Shown one piece after another: positions 1 to 10,400 of a stretch of DNA of 64,000 bases (within the stretch, counting starts at the first letter, position 1; every line of letters begins with the position of its first letter). The DNA is from Pleodorina starrii (Eukaryota; Chlorophyta; Chlorophyceae; Chlamydomonadales; Volvocaceae), in NCBI GenBank assembly GCA_030267565.1, contig BRXU01000005.1, positions 2,466,001 to 2,530,000 of the forward strand, in the 5' to 3' direction. Below the pieces are notes generated by a model. It was not told where the DNA came from. It searched no databases and worked only from the letters and a program-made list of their open reading frames with translations. A program made the translations under genes and the position numbers.

Positions 1-2088
1 GGTTGATGGGGCGCAGGGCTGAGGGCGGGACGGTGGCCACAGCCCACCGGGTTGACAGAGACCGGCTGGTTTCCTGGGTAAGGGGTTTTAGGGTTTTAGG
101 GAGGACGTGGGAGGACGATAAGTACTGGTAGTACCGTAGTTAAGGGGTGGCGGACCACACCACACCACACCACACCACACCACACCACGTCGCTTGGCAG
201 AGGCTTCCTCACCTGTACACTGCCCTTTTGCCGAAGGTGAAACCCTCCCCGGATTCTCCACACCCCCTGCGATATTTTACCCCCCCCCCTTATCCCCCCC
301 CCCGAACCCCCCTGCTTGCAAGTTTACTTCTTGATTCTTCTGCAGATGGGAATGATTCTACTGTTACGTGACCATTCACGGGCTCCGGCTCCTATACCGA
401 TACCCCCGTGGATACCCCGCACCCCCTCCCCTCCCTCAGGTGATCAACGAGGCCCTCAGCCCCTACTGGCCCGCCAGCTTGGAGGCTGCCGGACTCAACG
501 AGACGGCGATCCAGTCGACAACGCTCGCCGCCACCTTTGATGTAAGTGGGGGCCGGGTGCCTGGGCTGGGGCGGGGGCCCGGGGGCCGGGTGTTTCCAGA
601 TTTTAATTTAACTAATTTAATTAAACCCTGATTATGATTATCCTCCCGCAGGAGGGCAACCTCAAGCACAACATCAACGGCTACTTGTACTGCAATCTGC
701 CGGGCCTGAACATTCCCGCGGGCAGCACCGTACGGTGGCTGCTCGTCGCGTACGGCACCGAGGGCGACTTCCACTCTGTGATGTTCATGGGCCAACCCAC
801 CAAGGTGAGGGCTGAGGGCGGAGGGCGGAGGGCGGAGCTGAGCTGGGAGGTGCTGCGAATCGCGGCGCGGCGCCACCCCGCCGCGACCTGTGACCCGTGG
901 GTCGGCCGTGCCGCATCGCGGCGCCACTCAAACCACCTCCTCGAGAGCTACGACCCAGGGGTCCGACTGCCTCCGGTTTGTCTCTGCTCTGCGCGCATTC
1001 TGCGTGCGCTTCCCGTGTCATACTGCTTTGCTTGGCTATCGTCCTCACAACTAATGCACCCACGTAACAGGTTCCGTGAAGCTCACATTTGCATGAAGCT
1101 CGCATGTGCATGAAGTTCCTGCACCGTTGTCCGCATTGGCTCGTGTGCGCCATACATGATTGCAAGATACCGTACTGCCGTACTGCCGTACCTGCAGATC
1201 GATCGCACCGGCATGAGCACCTTGGCGTCCCTGATGCCCTCCATCGCCAGGGCAGCAGACATGCGCGCAGGTATGTGTGGGTGTGTGGGTGACGGAGTGT
1301 GTGTATGTGTGGGGGTGTGGGTGGGTTTGGGTGTCGGGGGCGGACGCGCGGGTGCCGGGTGCCGGGTACGTAATGCGAAGCGCGGCGATGAAATGCTTGA
1401 GGGTTTGATTGGGATTGATGGGTTGGGTTGGGTTACCTGTTCGCGCCGTGTGTGGTCACTGATTAGGCAACCCAGCACGACAACATCGCAACGGACAGAC
1501 ACAGCGCCGCATAAGGGGCGTGGGTCGCTCTACTACGGCCCTCGCCTGTTTATTCAGCGCAACAAGAAGAAACCTGACCATCATCAGGGCGGCGTGGAGG
1601 CCCCTCGCTGATCCTTGAGCTGTCGCCTTAAACCTGGTCTGACACCTGTACTTGTACCTCTCGACTGCGGGCAGTCCATCCTCGCACGACGCATGTGTCG
1701 AGGTTCGTTCTGGGGGCCCCGCCCGCCCGCCCGCCCTTCCCCCCGCTGCGAAATTCTCTTTATCCCCGCCCTGCCCGATTACGTCATGAGCACCTTTTTT
1801 TGGCAAATCGGCAGTTGATTATGCTAATGCAGTAGCGACTCACGCGGCTGTGGTGTCCAGGCCCCGCCCCGTCCCACACGCGCCTCTCCCTTCATCGCCA
1901 GAATCCCCCTTGTGCCCCGCGCCTTGCCCTCATCCTCCACTCCATCCCACCCCGTCACCCCACCCGACCCCGCCCCTCCACACACACACACGCCCCTTTG
2001 CGCAGTCGACAAGGGCACCTGGCTGCTTTCCTGCAGCGTACACGACCACTACCAGGCGGGTATGCTGGCGCAGTTCACAATCTCTTGA
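1..2088 (+). CDS. Multicopper ferroxidase (ceruloplasmin/FOX1-like), C-terminal exons only
   Basis: Five exons of the 3' end can be read: about 3-77 (continuing off the left edge), 440-541, 652-804, 1198-1270 and 2006-2088 (TGA at 2086-2088); the phases agree. The translation follows the order of a ceruloplasmin/hephaestin cupredoxin domain: RVDRDRLVSW joined to VINEALSPYW, then NINGYLYCNLPGL, EGDFHSVMFMGQ, and last GTWLLSCSVHDHYQAGM. The family oxidises Fe(II) for high-affinity iron uptake, usually at the plasma membrane. The His of DFHS and the C-x(4)-H-x(4)-M of the last exon (the C of SCS, the H of DHY, the M of AGM) are the expected type-1 copper ligands. The HxH and HCH residues of the trinuclear cluster are absent: the last motif reads SCS. 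Some ceruloplasmin domains also lack them, so this need not mean loss of activity. The protein ends right after the copper motif, with no membrane anchor. Substrate and location are inferred from the family. Confidence 0.75.
86..101 (+). repeat. Two tandem TTTTAGGG telomere-type units inside an intron
   Basis: Two perfect TTTTAGGG units lie 8 bases after the donor at 78-79 of the ferroxidase gene. TTTTAGGG is the telomere repeat of Chlamydomonas-type green algae. Two units may be chance. Confidence 0.5.
154..188 (+). repeat. (CCACA)n microsatellite in a ferroxidase intron
   Basis: About seven copies of a 5-base unit, in the intron between the first two visible ferroxidase exons. Confidence 0.85.
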
Positions 2089-4436
2089 GATAGCCCATTA
2101 TTGGCGCGGTTTTATGATCTCCTCGTGACATCACAACGATCGACTACACAAGACTCTGTGATCTTCAGACTTCCAAGATTCTGTGATCTTGAGGCTCCAA
2201 GACTCTGTGTGATCTCTCAGGATCTCGTGAGTCCCTGGCTGGGAAACAACCCATCTTCCCAACCTGGCTCTAAGCGACCCGCGGGTCGGCCTGCACTGCA
2301 CTGGTCACCTACCGGTAGACCCGCAAGAGCCGGGAAGGGGGCGGGACGGGGCCGGGCTCCTCTGGCTGATGGCTGCAGAGGCTGGCAGGCAATCAGCGCC
2401 TCTATCTTCAGGCGCCAGCTCCAGAACCACATCTCGCATGAACATCCGCCCGCCCGGGAATAACAGCTGCTGCTGCAGCAGTAGCAGTAGCAGTAGCCTG
2501 GCATTAAGGTATGCGCCTGAGCACCTCAACGTGTGACGGTGCCCAGCGCGAATACGGAAGGGGTGGTGGTAACTCCGCGCATGTGCATGGCCATGGCGTT
2601 GTCACTGGCGCAGGGATTGCCCGCGCGCGCGCGTGTGTGTGTGTGAAAGAGAGAGAGAGAGATTCTGTGTGTCTGTCTGCATGTGCTTCGTTTGCGGTGC
2701 GTTGCATTGCGCGTTGGGGACGGACAGCCCTTCAGGGAGGAAGGGAGGGAGGAGGGTGCGCGCTTTACGGTACACCAGGGCGGGCTGCGCGCCGCTCTTT
2801 CGGCCGCTCTCCTGTGCAAGCGGCGCCGACACGGCGGGTTGAGTGGGGTGCGTGGGGGAGATCGCGCGAGCGAGGCGCCCTCCCGACGACCTGCCCGACG
2901 ACCCTTGCCCATTGTCATGGGGGGGGGGGGGGAAATGATACCGCAGGGGAGGGAGGGCGGGTTTTCCGGGTCGTGTTTGTTGTGCTGCTTGGCGGGTGCT
3001 GCTTGGCGGATGGATGTGACGGGCGGATGAAAAGGGCAGCAGGCGAGCGCACACACACGGACTGCATTCGGTGTCAGAGTAACATGGGAGCTGTGGCGCG
3101 TACGAACGCGTTGATGTGCGTGATCGACTAGACAGACAGACAGACAGACAGACAGACCGATGTGGACACCGCCTGGGTGTCGTCGTCGTCGTCGTCGTGA
3201 TTTTTCATATTGCCTTGCGGGATGTGCTGGGGGTTGGGGGGGTGGGTGGGTGGGTGGGTGGCAAGCTCGTGCGTTTATTTTTGCCGCGCATTTCGGTGCC
3301 ACATTGTTGTGCATGCGAGGTAAAAAACAACACGAGCTGATCGGCTTTTGCGATTCGGTGGGCCGGAATTCAATATGTTCAATGTGTCGAGGTGAGCCGG
3401 CAGGCAGGCTGGGTGCCGCGGGCGGATGCCTTCAGGTGGATACAAAATGAATGAAACCGAGGCCACAATAATAGGTAACCAATACGCGCTGATACTACAC
3501 CTATATAGTATATGGGGATTGGGGTATAGGGACACGTACGACAATCACCAAAAGAGAGGGAGTAGAGGAGGTCGGGCGCGGCGGTCGTGAAAGTGGCGGC
3601 TGGATGGCGGTGGGGATTACGCGGCCTGCCCACAAGCCGCAACGGACCCGTCCTCAGTCGAGGCCCATGGCAGCCTAGCTTCCGTAGCAGGAAGCGGCAC
3701 AACGCTGTCCCCGGTGAAGGCTCGGGCTGCCGGGCTTCTCGACCTTCGCCGCACTTACTGCTGCTTGTCACTGCCGCTGTTGCTGTTGTCACGGTGGGCT
3801 CCCATCCAGACCTTTGTTAGGAGGGCAGAGGTGTAGCGCCAGAGGGCGAGCTAGCTCCTAGCTGTTTTTGCGCTATAAGGTTTTTCTTTTCTTTGGGCCG
3901 GTGCTGTGGGTGCCGGTGTTGCCGTACGGTATCGAGACACGCGCCGCACGCTGCCCGCCCAAACCCCCGCCTCCTCCCTCCTGCGGTCGGGGTCTGTGGG
4001 GCCGACGCATGTGTAGAAGTGTGCGGTGGGGCCAGGCGCTGGCGTTGGTGATGAGCTGCTGGGGGAGGGTGTGGCGCTCTGCCGCCGGTGGGCCTGCCTC
4101 CGGCCTGCCCGCCCGCCTTGCTGTGTGGATGCGGCTTTGAGGCCGGCTGGGGCCCCGCCGGAAGGGGCCTCCTGGGCTGTCAGGGGCGGTCTGGACAGAC
4201 CGTGAATCGTTTTGAACGGTTGAGCGCCGCAGCGTCGCCTTCTGTGCGCCCGGATCGGCACCAGCCGACGACACTGGAGGCGGCAGGAAAGGGAAGTGAC
4301 GCCGCAACGCACGCCGCATAAGGAACTGATGTGAAACAATTGCTCCCATGTCCCATCTATCGCTTCGGCCCGGACGTAGTGCGCCCCGCGGACTTGATAC
4401 TTTTCGATCGGTATTGAAACATGCCTCTAACTGCAG
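2089..4436. other. Gap after the ferroxidase gene; no gene seen
   Basis: The first part is probably ferroxidase 3' UTR. I see low-complexity runs: a degenerate GTGATCTT-type run near 2155-2230, GT/GA runs at about 2630-2660, a poly-G run near 2920, (ACAG)n at about 3130-3158 and GGGT units near 3240-3262. Reading frames here are Arg/Pro/Ser-rich artefacts of GC bias on both strands and show no family motif or splice structure. Confidence 0.5.
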
Positions 4437-4800
4437 CTATCTTATCGCACTGTATGCCCCGTTGCTTTTGCCCACGTATCGACGCAGCTGATAATCGTTC
4501 CCCGCCATTTCGTTTCGGGGCGGTTCGCCATGATCATTACTGTTTACTGAGAGCCGAAGACAGCGCGTAATTTACTGTACCTTGACACAACTGATTACAG
4601 GGCACTGTACCTATTTTAAAATCATTGATTTTTAACGCGTGCAATGGTCACAGACAAGGGACAAGGGACAAGGGACAAATGTGTGCCAACCTTGCAGCGT
4701 GGCGAAGGAGGTCTCTCGAATCCTGAGCAATGGGTCCGCAAGGTCATCACGCGGACCGTAAGTACCGCTGCTGCTGGCCTGGGGACTGGCTGTACCTTTC
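4437..4800 (+). pseudogene. Truncated duplicate of the TOP3A upstream region and exon 1
   Basis: This stretch is a diverged direct copy of 7131-7600. It shares the GTTGCTTTTGCCCACG and CCTTGACACAA blocks, ACGCGTGC, the GACAAGGGACA segment, most of exon 1 and the first bases of intron 1, including an intact donor (GTAAGT instead of GTGAGT). The part matching about 7367-7486, which holds the ATG and the first dozen codons, is missing, so the copy cannot encode the TOP3A N-terminus. GACAAGGGACA has been expanded in tandem here. No later TOP3A exon follows. Confidence 0.85.
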
Positions 4801-5791
4801 TCGGTGTCGAACTGGGGGCCATGGCGACAGCTTTGTCAGCCCGCTGTCAGCCATGCCTGCCGGCCAGGAATGCGTACATGCGTGCAATTCCTTGTTCCCG
4901 TGCCGTCGTGACCTACCCTAACATGACGACCGTGTACCGGTATCTAGAAGGTGGGTGACACGGGTGTGTATTTGTGAGCGCGTCCAATTGGATTACAACG
5001 AGTACCTACGGTCGTTGTCGGATCACATGACTGCACACGAACGAACCATGTGCCTACCCCAGACTCCCCCCCCAAGCGTGCAACGCAGAAAGCAAAGCTG
5101 GAAAGGGGTGCACATGAAATCAGGTGCGAAGATATGCACACATGGCAGTTCCAGCCATAATCGCACGACAATCCAAGCGTCATGTTGGTAGGGCCGAGAC
5201 AAGAAGATAAAATGCCAAACGTACGGTGAACACCATGTCTGCACGCAAGCAGGAAACACCTGGAGAAGTGCCCAGCCACAAACAACCAACGATGCAGCAG
5301 CGGGTCGCCAACACGCTCACCTAACCACGGATCGGCCAAACAACAAGACGGCATGCGCCTCCGCGGATCACACCCCACTACGGACACATCGCATTCAACG
5401 ATTCCCGGGATCTAGCACTGGCTCTGGCGGCTGGGCTCTGGCTCGGGCGTCACCACATCATACCTAACAGACGGACATCGTCAGCAATGGTCCCCACGCG
5501 TGGCTCGGGATCTAGCACCTGCGCGTCACCCAGCCAGCTCACGTTGGGCGGGCGAGGAACACGACGGACAGCCACGCACTACGCAAAAACATAAGCGATC
5601 TAGTCCCGCCTCAACTGACGCCTGCTTCCTGCCAGGGTTCAGCACGACAACCTAACGCAGCTCAGCGTCACCTCATTCAGCAAACTTCACGCAGGCCTAG
5701 CCCCTACCCGGGATATAGCTCTGGCTACCGGGCTCTGGCGTCACCCCTCGTCACCTCTGTCGGTAGGCGTATGCCGTCTTGATGCTGCTGC
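4801..5791. other. Gap with degenerate short repeats; no gene seen
   Basis: Between about 5400 and 5760 a loose motif built on GGGATCTAGC / GGGCTCTGGC(G)TCACC recurs several times. No reading frame shows family features. Confidence 0.45.
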
Positions 5792-6447
5792 GATCGCGCA
5801 GAGAACTGGCGAATGACCCTACTGATCAGGCAGGGCGCCGCAGAATGGATCCGCGGGCTTGCGAGCTACGTAATAGCCCTATGAATCGCACCGTAAATGC
5901 AGTTGAGCTCGCCAACTGATGCAGCTCCTGCAACAAGGCCTCGGTACCGACAAGACAAGAGGGCTACCGGGCAAAACAAGATGCCGAGTACGCGCGTCCG
6001 CGCTCCGGAACTCCCAGTGTTCGACACTTACTTCGAGAAAATGAAAAGCTCTAAGGGCTTTTCGGCTGGGATGGGCGACCGGATGCCAGAGGGCAAGCTC
6101 GGCAGGGCTCGGCGAAGGTACACAGGGGTACACCACGTACGCCCGCCTACTGGCATCCGGTCGCCCATCCCAGCCGAAAAGCCCTTAGAGCTTTTCATTT
6201 TCTCGAAGTAAGTGTCGAACACTGGGAGTTCCGGGGCGCGGACGCGCGTACTCGGCATCTTGTTTTGCCCGGTAGCCCTCTTGTCTTGTCGGTACCGAGG
6301 CCTTGTTGCAGGAGCTGCGTCAGTTGGCGAGCTCAACTGCATTTACGGTGCGATTCATAGGGCTATTACGTAGCTCGCAAGTCCGCGGATCCATTCTGCG
6401 GCGCCCTGCCTGATTAGTAGGGTCATTCGCCAGTTCTCTGCGCGATC
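5792..6447. repeat. 298-bp-arm near-perfect inverted repeat (long hairpin)
   Basis: The left arm 5792-6089 is the reverse complement of the right arm 6150-6447, with a 60-base spacer. I count four differences in 298 positions (left-arm positions 5824, 5857, 5920 and 6004); similarity weakens abruptly outside the arms. The same short peptide frame can be read from both arms on opposite strands, which is a consequence of the symmetry and not evidence of coding. In plus-strand RNA all four differences would be G-U wobble pairs. It could be a foldback or MITE element, or a precursor of small RNAs. No target-site duplication was recognised. Confidence 0.9.
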
Positions 6448-6891
6448 TTAGCAGCTGCAAAATCAACGCACCTTGTTGTCACATATACTTCTGAGGTCTT
6501 TTTAGGGGAACAACAGTAGTGTGCAACATACCATTACAGCATTGCCGGCCGTGTACTGTGCAAACCCTCGTGTGTCACTCCGCTTCACCTGCTCGCTCGG
6601 TCGCTGCTGAAGCTCGGATCCGTCGGATGACGCCGCGTCAGTCAGGTCCGCCCTCCGGCCGCTCTGGCCCCAAGGACGGCAGCGGCACCGTCTCTCGCCA
6701 CTTCATTCATTGTGGCACGGTGCTCGGCGCCCGTTGATTGAGTCTGGCCGAGTTGTTGCCCATCCAGAGGCCCAGACCGTGGGGCCATCGCCACGCTCAT
6801 CCTCCCGCTCTCCCGCTCGTCCCCTGATGCATCCGCTACCCCCTTCCTTTGCCACTGCGGTATCGTTTTTACTTTTCGTGCCACCTCCCAG
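6448..6891. other. Gap before the stranded ferroxidase exon; nothing recognised
   Basis: No exon-like block, repeat or RNA gene was recognised here. Confidence 0.4.
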
Positions 6892-6973
6892 GGAGTACAC
6901 GGACAAAAGCTTCGCTGTCCGCAAGACCACACCCAGCTATTACGGCACCAGGGGACCCACCATCGTTGTGAAG
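6892..6973 (+). pseudogene. Stranded ferroxidase-type exon
   Basis: The block is bounded by CCTCCCAG at its 5' side and GTGAGC at its 3' side, and reads EYTDKSFAVRK followed by YGTRGPTIVVK. This fits the start of a ferroxidase/ceruloplasmin cupredoxin domain, which usually has a Y-x-D-x-x-F stretch and then G-x-x-GP-x-I. The same family ends at 2088, and TOP3A begins 480 bases downstream, so no neighbouring exon is left to splice to. I read it as a remnant of a rearranged ferroxidase gene. The match rests on a short peptide and could be wrong. Confidence 0.5.
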
Positions 6974-7130
6974 GTGAGCAGCGTCTTCCTCTTTGTCACC
7001 GATTTGCCAGCCTGCCGGCCGGCCGGCCGACCCGTCCCTATTCCAACCTAATGGCTAATGCCCACCTACCGACACTCACCGGCATAATTCGTTCATGTTG
7101 AATTTAATTCATGTTGCCGCAGCCTTTATG

Positions 7131-7452
7131 ATGTACTGTCGCGTTGCTTTTGCCCACGCATTGACGCAGCTGATATCCGTTTCCCGCCATCTGGTTTCGG
7201 GGCGATTCGCTGAGAGCCGAAGGCAGCGTCTAAGGGAATGGACCTTGACACAAGTAATTTCAGGGCATTGTGTCTATTTTCATTAAGAATCATTAATACT
7301 TTTACGCGTGCGTCATAGACAAGGGACAGCCTCTTTGAGAGAATGACAAATGTGTGCCAATCTTGACTGCGAGCACCTGGCAAGCAACTCATAATGTGAA
7401 TATCAGATATGGCACTTCACTGGTATCACCAACAGCTAGCGGTCGTGTGGCA
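7131..7452 (+). promoter_or_regulatory. TOP3A upstream region, shared with the duplicate at 4437-4700
   Basis: This is the region just before the TOP3A ATG, and its first about 240 bases are still alignable with 4440-4690. No TATA box or named element was identified; the transcription start is unknown. Confidence 0.4.
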
Positions 7453-10400
7453 ATGTCCATCCGGGTGCTCAACGTCGCCGAAAAACCCAGCGTGGCGAAG
7501 GAGGTCTCTCGAATCCTGAGCAATGGGTCTGCAAGGTCATCACGCGGACCGTGAGTACCGCTGCTGCTGGCCTGGGGACTGGCTATACCTTTCCAGCCGG
7601 GGGCCGATGGGCACGCTCCCACTCCTCCATGCGCGTAAACCCGCTTCCAGCTTCCCTAAAACATGCCATCCCTCGCCGCCCCTGATCGCACGAAGGGCAC
7701 GATTCAACCCCATCTGGGAATTTAACTATAATGTGGAGGGCCGTCAGGCGGTCATGGTGTTCACATCGGTAGCGGGACATCTCATGGAGGTCGAATTCCC
7801 GGACACGTGAGTTGAACAGTTCACGGCGCGCCGCGGCTCTGTTGTTGCCGCTCTGCATTGTGGACCAGCACCAGCGGGCTCTTGGAGCGCCAATTGCTGC
7901 AGCGGCGTACGTGGTCGTGACACGCGGCAGGTCGTTCCTATTCGGGAGGCGCACATGCCCTTCCGCCCGTGGGAGGTTGAGAGGCTACCAGCGGGGTGGC
8001 GAGAAGGCGGGGCGGGCGGCGCGGCAGCCGGCCCGCTTATCACAATTGTCAATGGACACGGGGGTTGGGGGGCCGGGCCGGTTATGGGTTCTCGCAGCCA
8101 GCCCTAGGCGTCAGCTTGTCGAACCGGGGTCCCGCCCATGGCGGCGGCGGCGGCGGCGCTGTCAGCTTGGCCTGTCCGCCCCACAGGCTTTGCGCGGCCA
8201 CTCTGCAACAAGCCCAGCTCGAGTCGTCAGCTTGTCGACCCGGGGGCTCACGGCGGCGGCGTTGTCAGCCTGGGCCTGTCCGCCACGACAACCGCCGCCC
8301 CCACCGGCTTTGCCCGCCGCGCGGGGGCGCGGCCACACTGCATCAAGCCCATGCTGCTTTCCATATCCACACGTGATATCTTATATGTCGTACTTGATAT
8401 GTCGTACCTGGGGTGCCGTACAGGCACCGCAAGTGGCACGGCTGCAGCGATGTGGAGCTGTACAGCTGTCAGGTGGAAAAGAAAGTGCCTCAGGTACGAC
8501 GGGTACGGCGAGACAGGCTCTCTGGAGACAGGCTCCTGGTCTCTTCGCCTTCTTAGGGTCCCGGTCGATCGAGTTTCCTCGTGTCCTGGGCCCGCCTGAC
8601 CCCGAAAGATCAGCTGAATCGCCACTGTGCCCGCCCGCCCGCTCGCCCCCGGATGTCTTTGCCTCGGAGGTCTCTGCTGGGGTGCCCGCGAGACTAGCCA
8701 TCGCGCTCCTCCCGCTCCGCTTCCGCTCCGCCCCGCCCCGCTTTGCTCCGCTCCACTCTGCTTTTCCTACTTTCGCTTCATTCGTTTCTCCACTCCTCAC
8801 TTCAGTTCTCACTCCAATGCGCTCCACTTCGCTTCGCTTCGCTTTCTGTTGACTCCCCCCTCCACCCCCACCACACACACCACACACACCACACAGGACA
8901 AGCAGGACCTGAAACGCCAGTTGGAGCAACTCAGTCGGCAGTGCCAGTGGCTAGTGCTGTGGCTGGATTGCGATAGGGAGGGAGAGAACATCAGCTTTGA
9001 GGTGGGGGGGGGGGGAGGAGGGAGGCAAGGAGGGAGGAGGGAGGGAGAGGGAGAGGGAACGTGCGTGTGTATTGTGGTGTTTGTGGGTGCGCCTGGGTGT
9101 GTGGGTGTGTGCGCCGAGGTGTGTGGCTGCGTGTGCCCTTGCGCGCGGGGTAGTACAAAGGACACCGCAGCGGAGGGACGCGGGCGACCCACCCAGCAAC
9201 ACAGATCACCAGGCATCCACACACACACAAATACACACCTTCTCCCCGATCCCCACACCCCCCCACCCTCGCCCCCCCCGCCAGGTGATGGCCGTGTGTC
9301 GCGGTGTGAACCCCCGACTGGTGATCCGCCGCGCGCGTTTCTCCGCCCTCATCCCCCGCGAGCTGCAACGCGCCATGGCTACCCTGGGGCAGCCCAACGC
9401 CAACGATGCGGCGGCGGTGGATGCGCGGCAGGAGATTGATCTGCGCATCGGGGCCAGCTTCACCCGCTTCCAAACCAAGCAGCTGAGGGTGGGTGGCTGG
9501 GTGGGTGGGTGGGTGGCTGGGGGGGTGTGGGTGGGTGGGTGGGTGTGTTTGGGTGGGTGGGTGGGTGGGTGGGTGGGTGGGTGGGTGGGTGGGTTTGGGT
9601 GGGTGGGTGGGTGGGTTTGGGTGTCTGGCTGGGTGGGTTTGGGTGTCTGGCTGGGTGGCTGGGTGGCTGGGTGGGTGGGTCGTGAGAAAAGAGATACCGC
9701 ACCTCCTCCTCCTCCTCCTCCTCCTCTTACCCTCTGCCCTCTTTCCTGTATCGCGGCATTTCTCCCCTCCCCTCCCCTCCCCTCCCCACACCCCCTCCTT
9801 CAGGACCGTTTCGATATGTCGGGCATCTCCGCCGTCCGCGAGCGCCTCCAGCGGGACAACCGGGCCCCCGTCATCAGCTACGGCCCCTGCCAGTTTCCCA
9901 CTCTGGGTATCATCGTACAGAGGGCCTGGGAGGTGCAGAACCACGTGCGGGAGCAGTTCTGGTGGGCAGGAGGGGAAGGGGAGGGGAGGGGGAGGGGAGG
10001 GGAGGGGAGAAATGCCGCGATACGGGGAAGATGGCAGAGGGTTAGAGGAGGAGGAGGAGGAGGAGGGGCGGGACAGGGGGGGGCACCAAAGGAGAAGGAG
10101 GGCAAGGCGGGAAAGTGGAGGAGGAGAGGTAAGAAAGGAGAGCCACAGAGCCGCGTCGAGTCCAGGGAGGGAGGCGACCAAAACCCCCCCTTGCCCCCCT
10201 CCTCGGGCCCCCCTCCCTGTTGCCCTCTGCTCCCCGGCCCTCCAGGACCATACACGTGTCGTACAGGGAGGCTCCTCCCGCCGGGGGGCACTGCGTGTTT
10301 GAGTGGGCCCGGGGGCGGCTGTTTGATGAAGCGGCGGCGGAGATGTACCACGAGGTACGACAGGCGGGCGGACAGGCGGGCGCAGGGGGCGGAGGCGCGT

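Noticed and set aside
2526..3314. 262-codon open frame on the minus strand
   Set aside because: Arg, Pro and His-rich throughout, crosses several microsatellites, has no family motif and looks like a GC-bias artefact.
5897..6342. Paired opposite-strand protein frames with the same 64-residue start
   Set aside because: Identical peptides on both strands are a direct result of the inverted repeat, with no splice or family evidence.
9487..9682. Telomeric repeat
   Set aside because: The unit is GGGT/GGCT, not TTTTAGGG, and it lies within an intron; it is an ordinary G-rich microsatellite.
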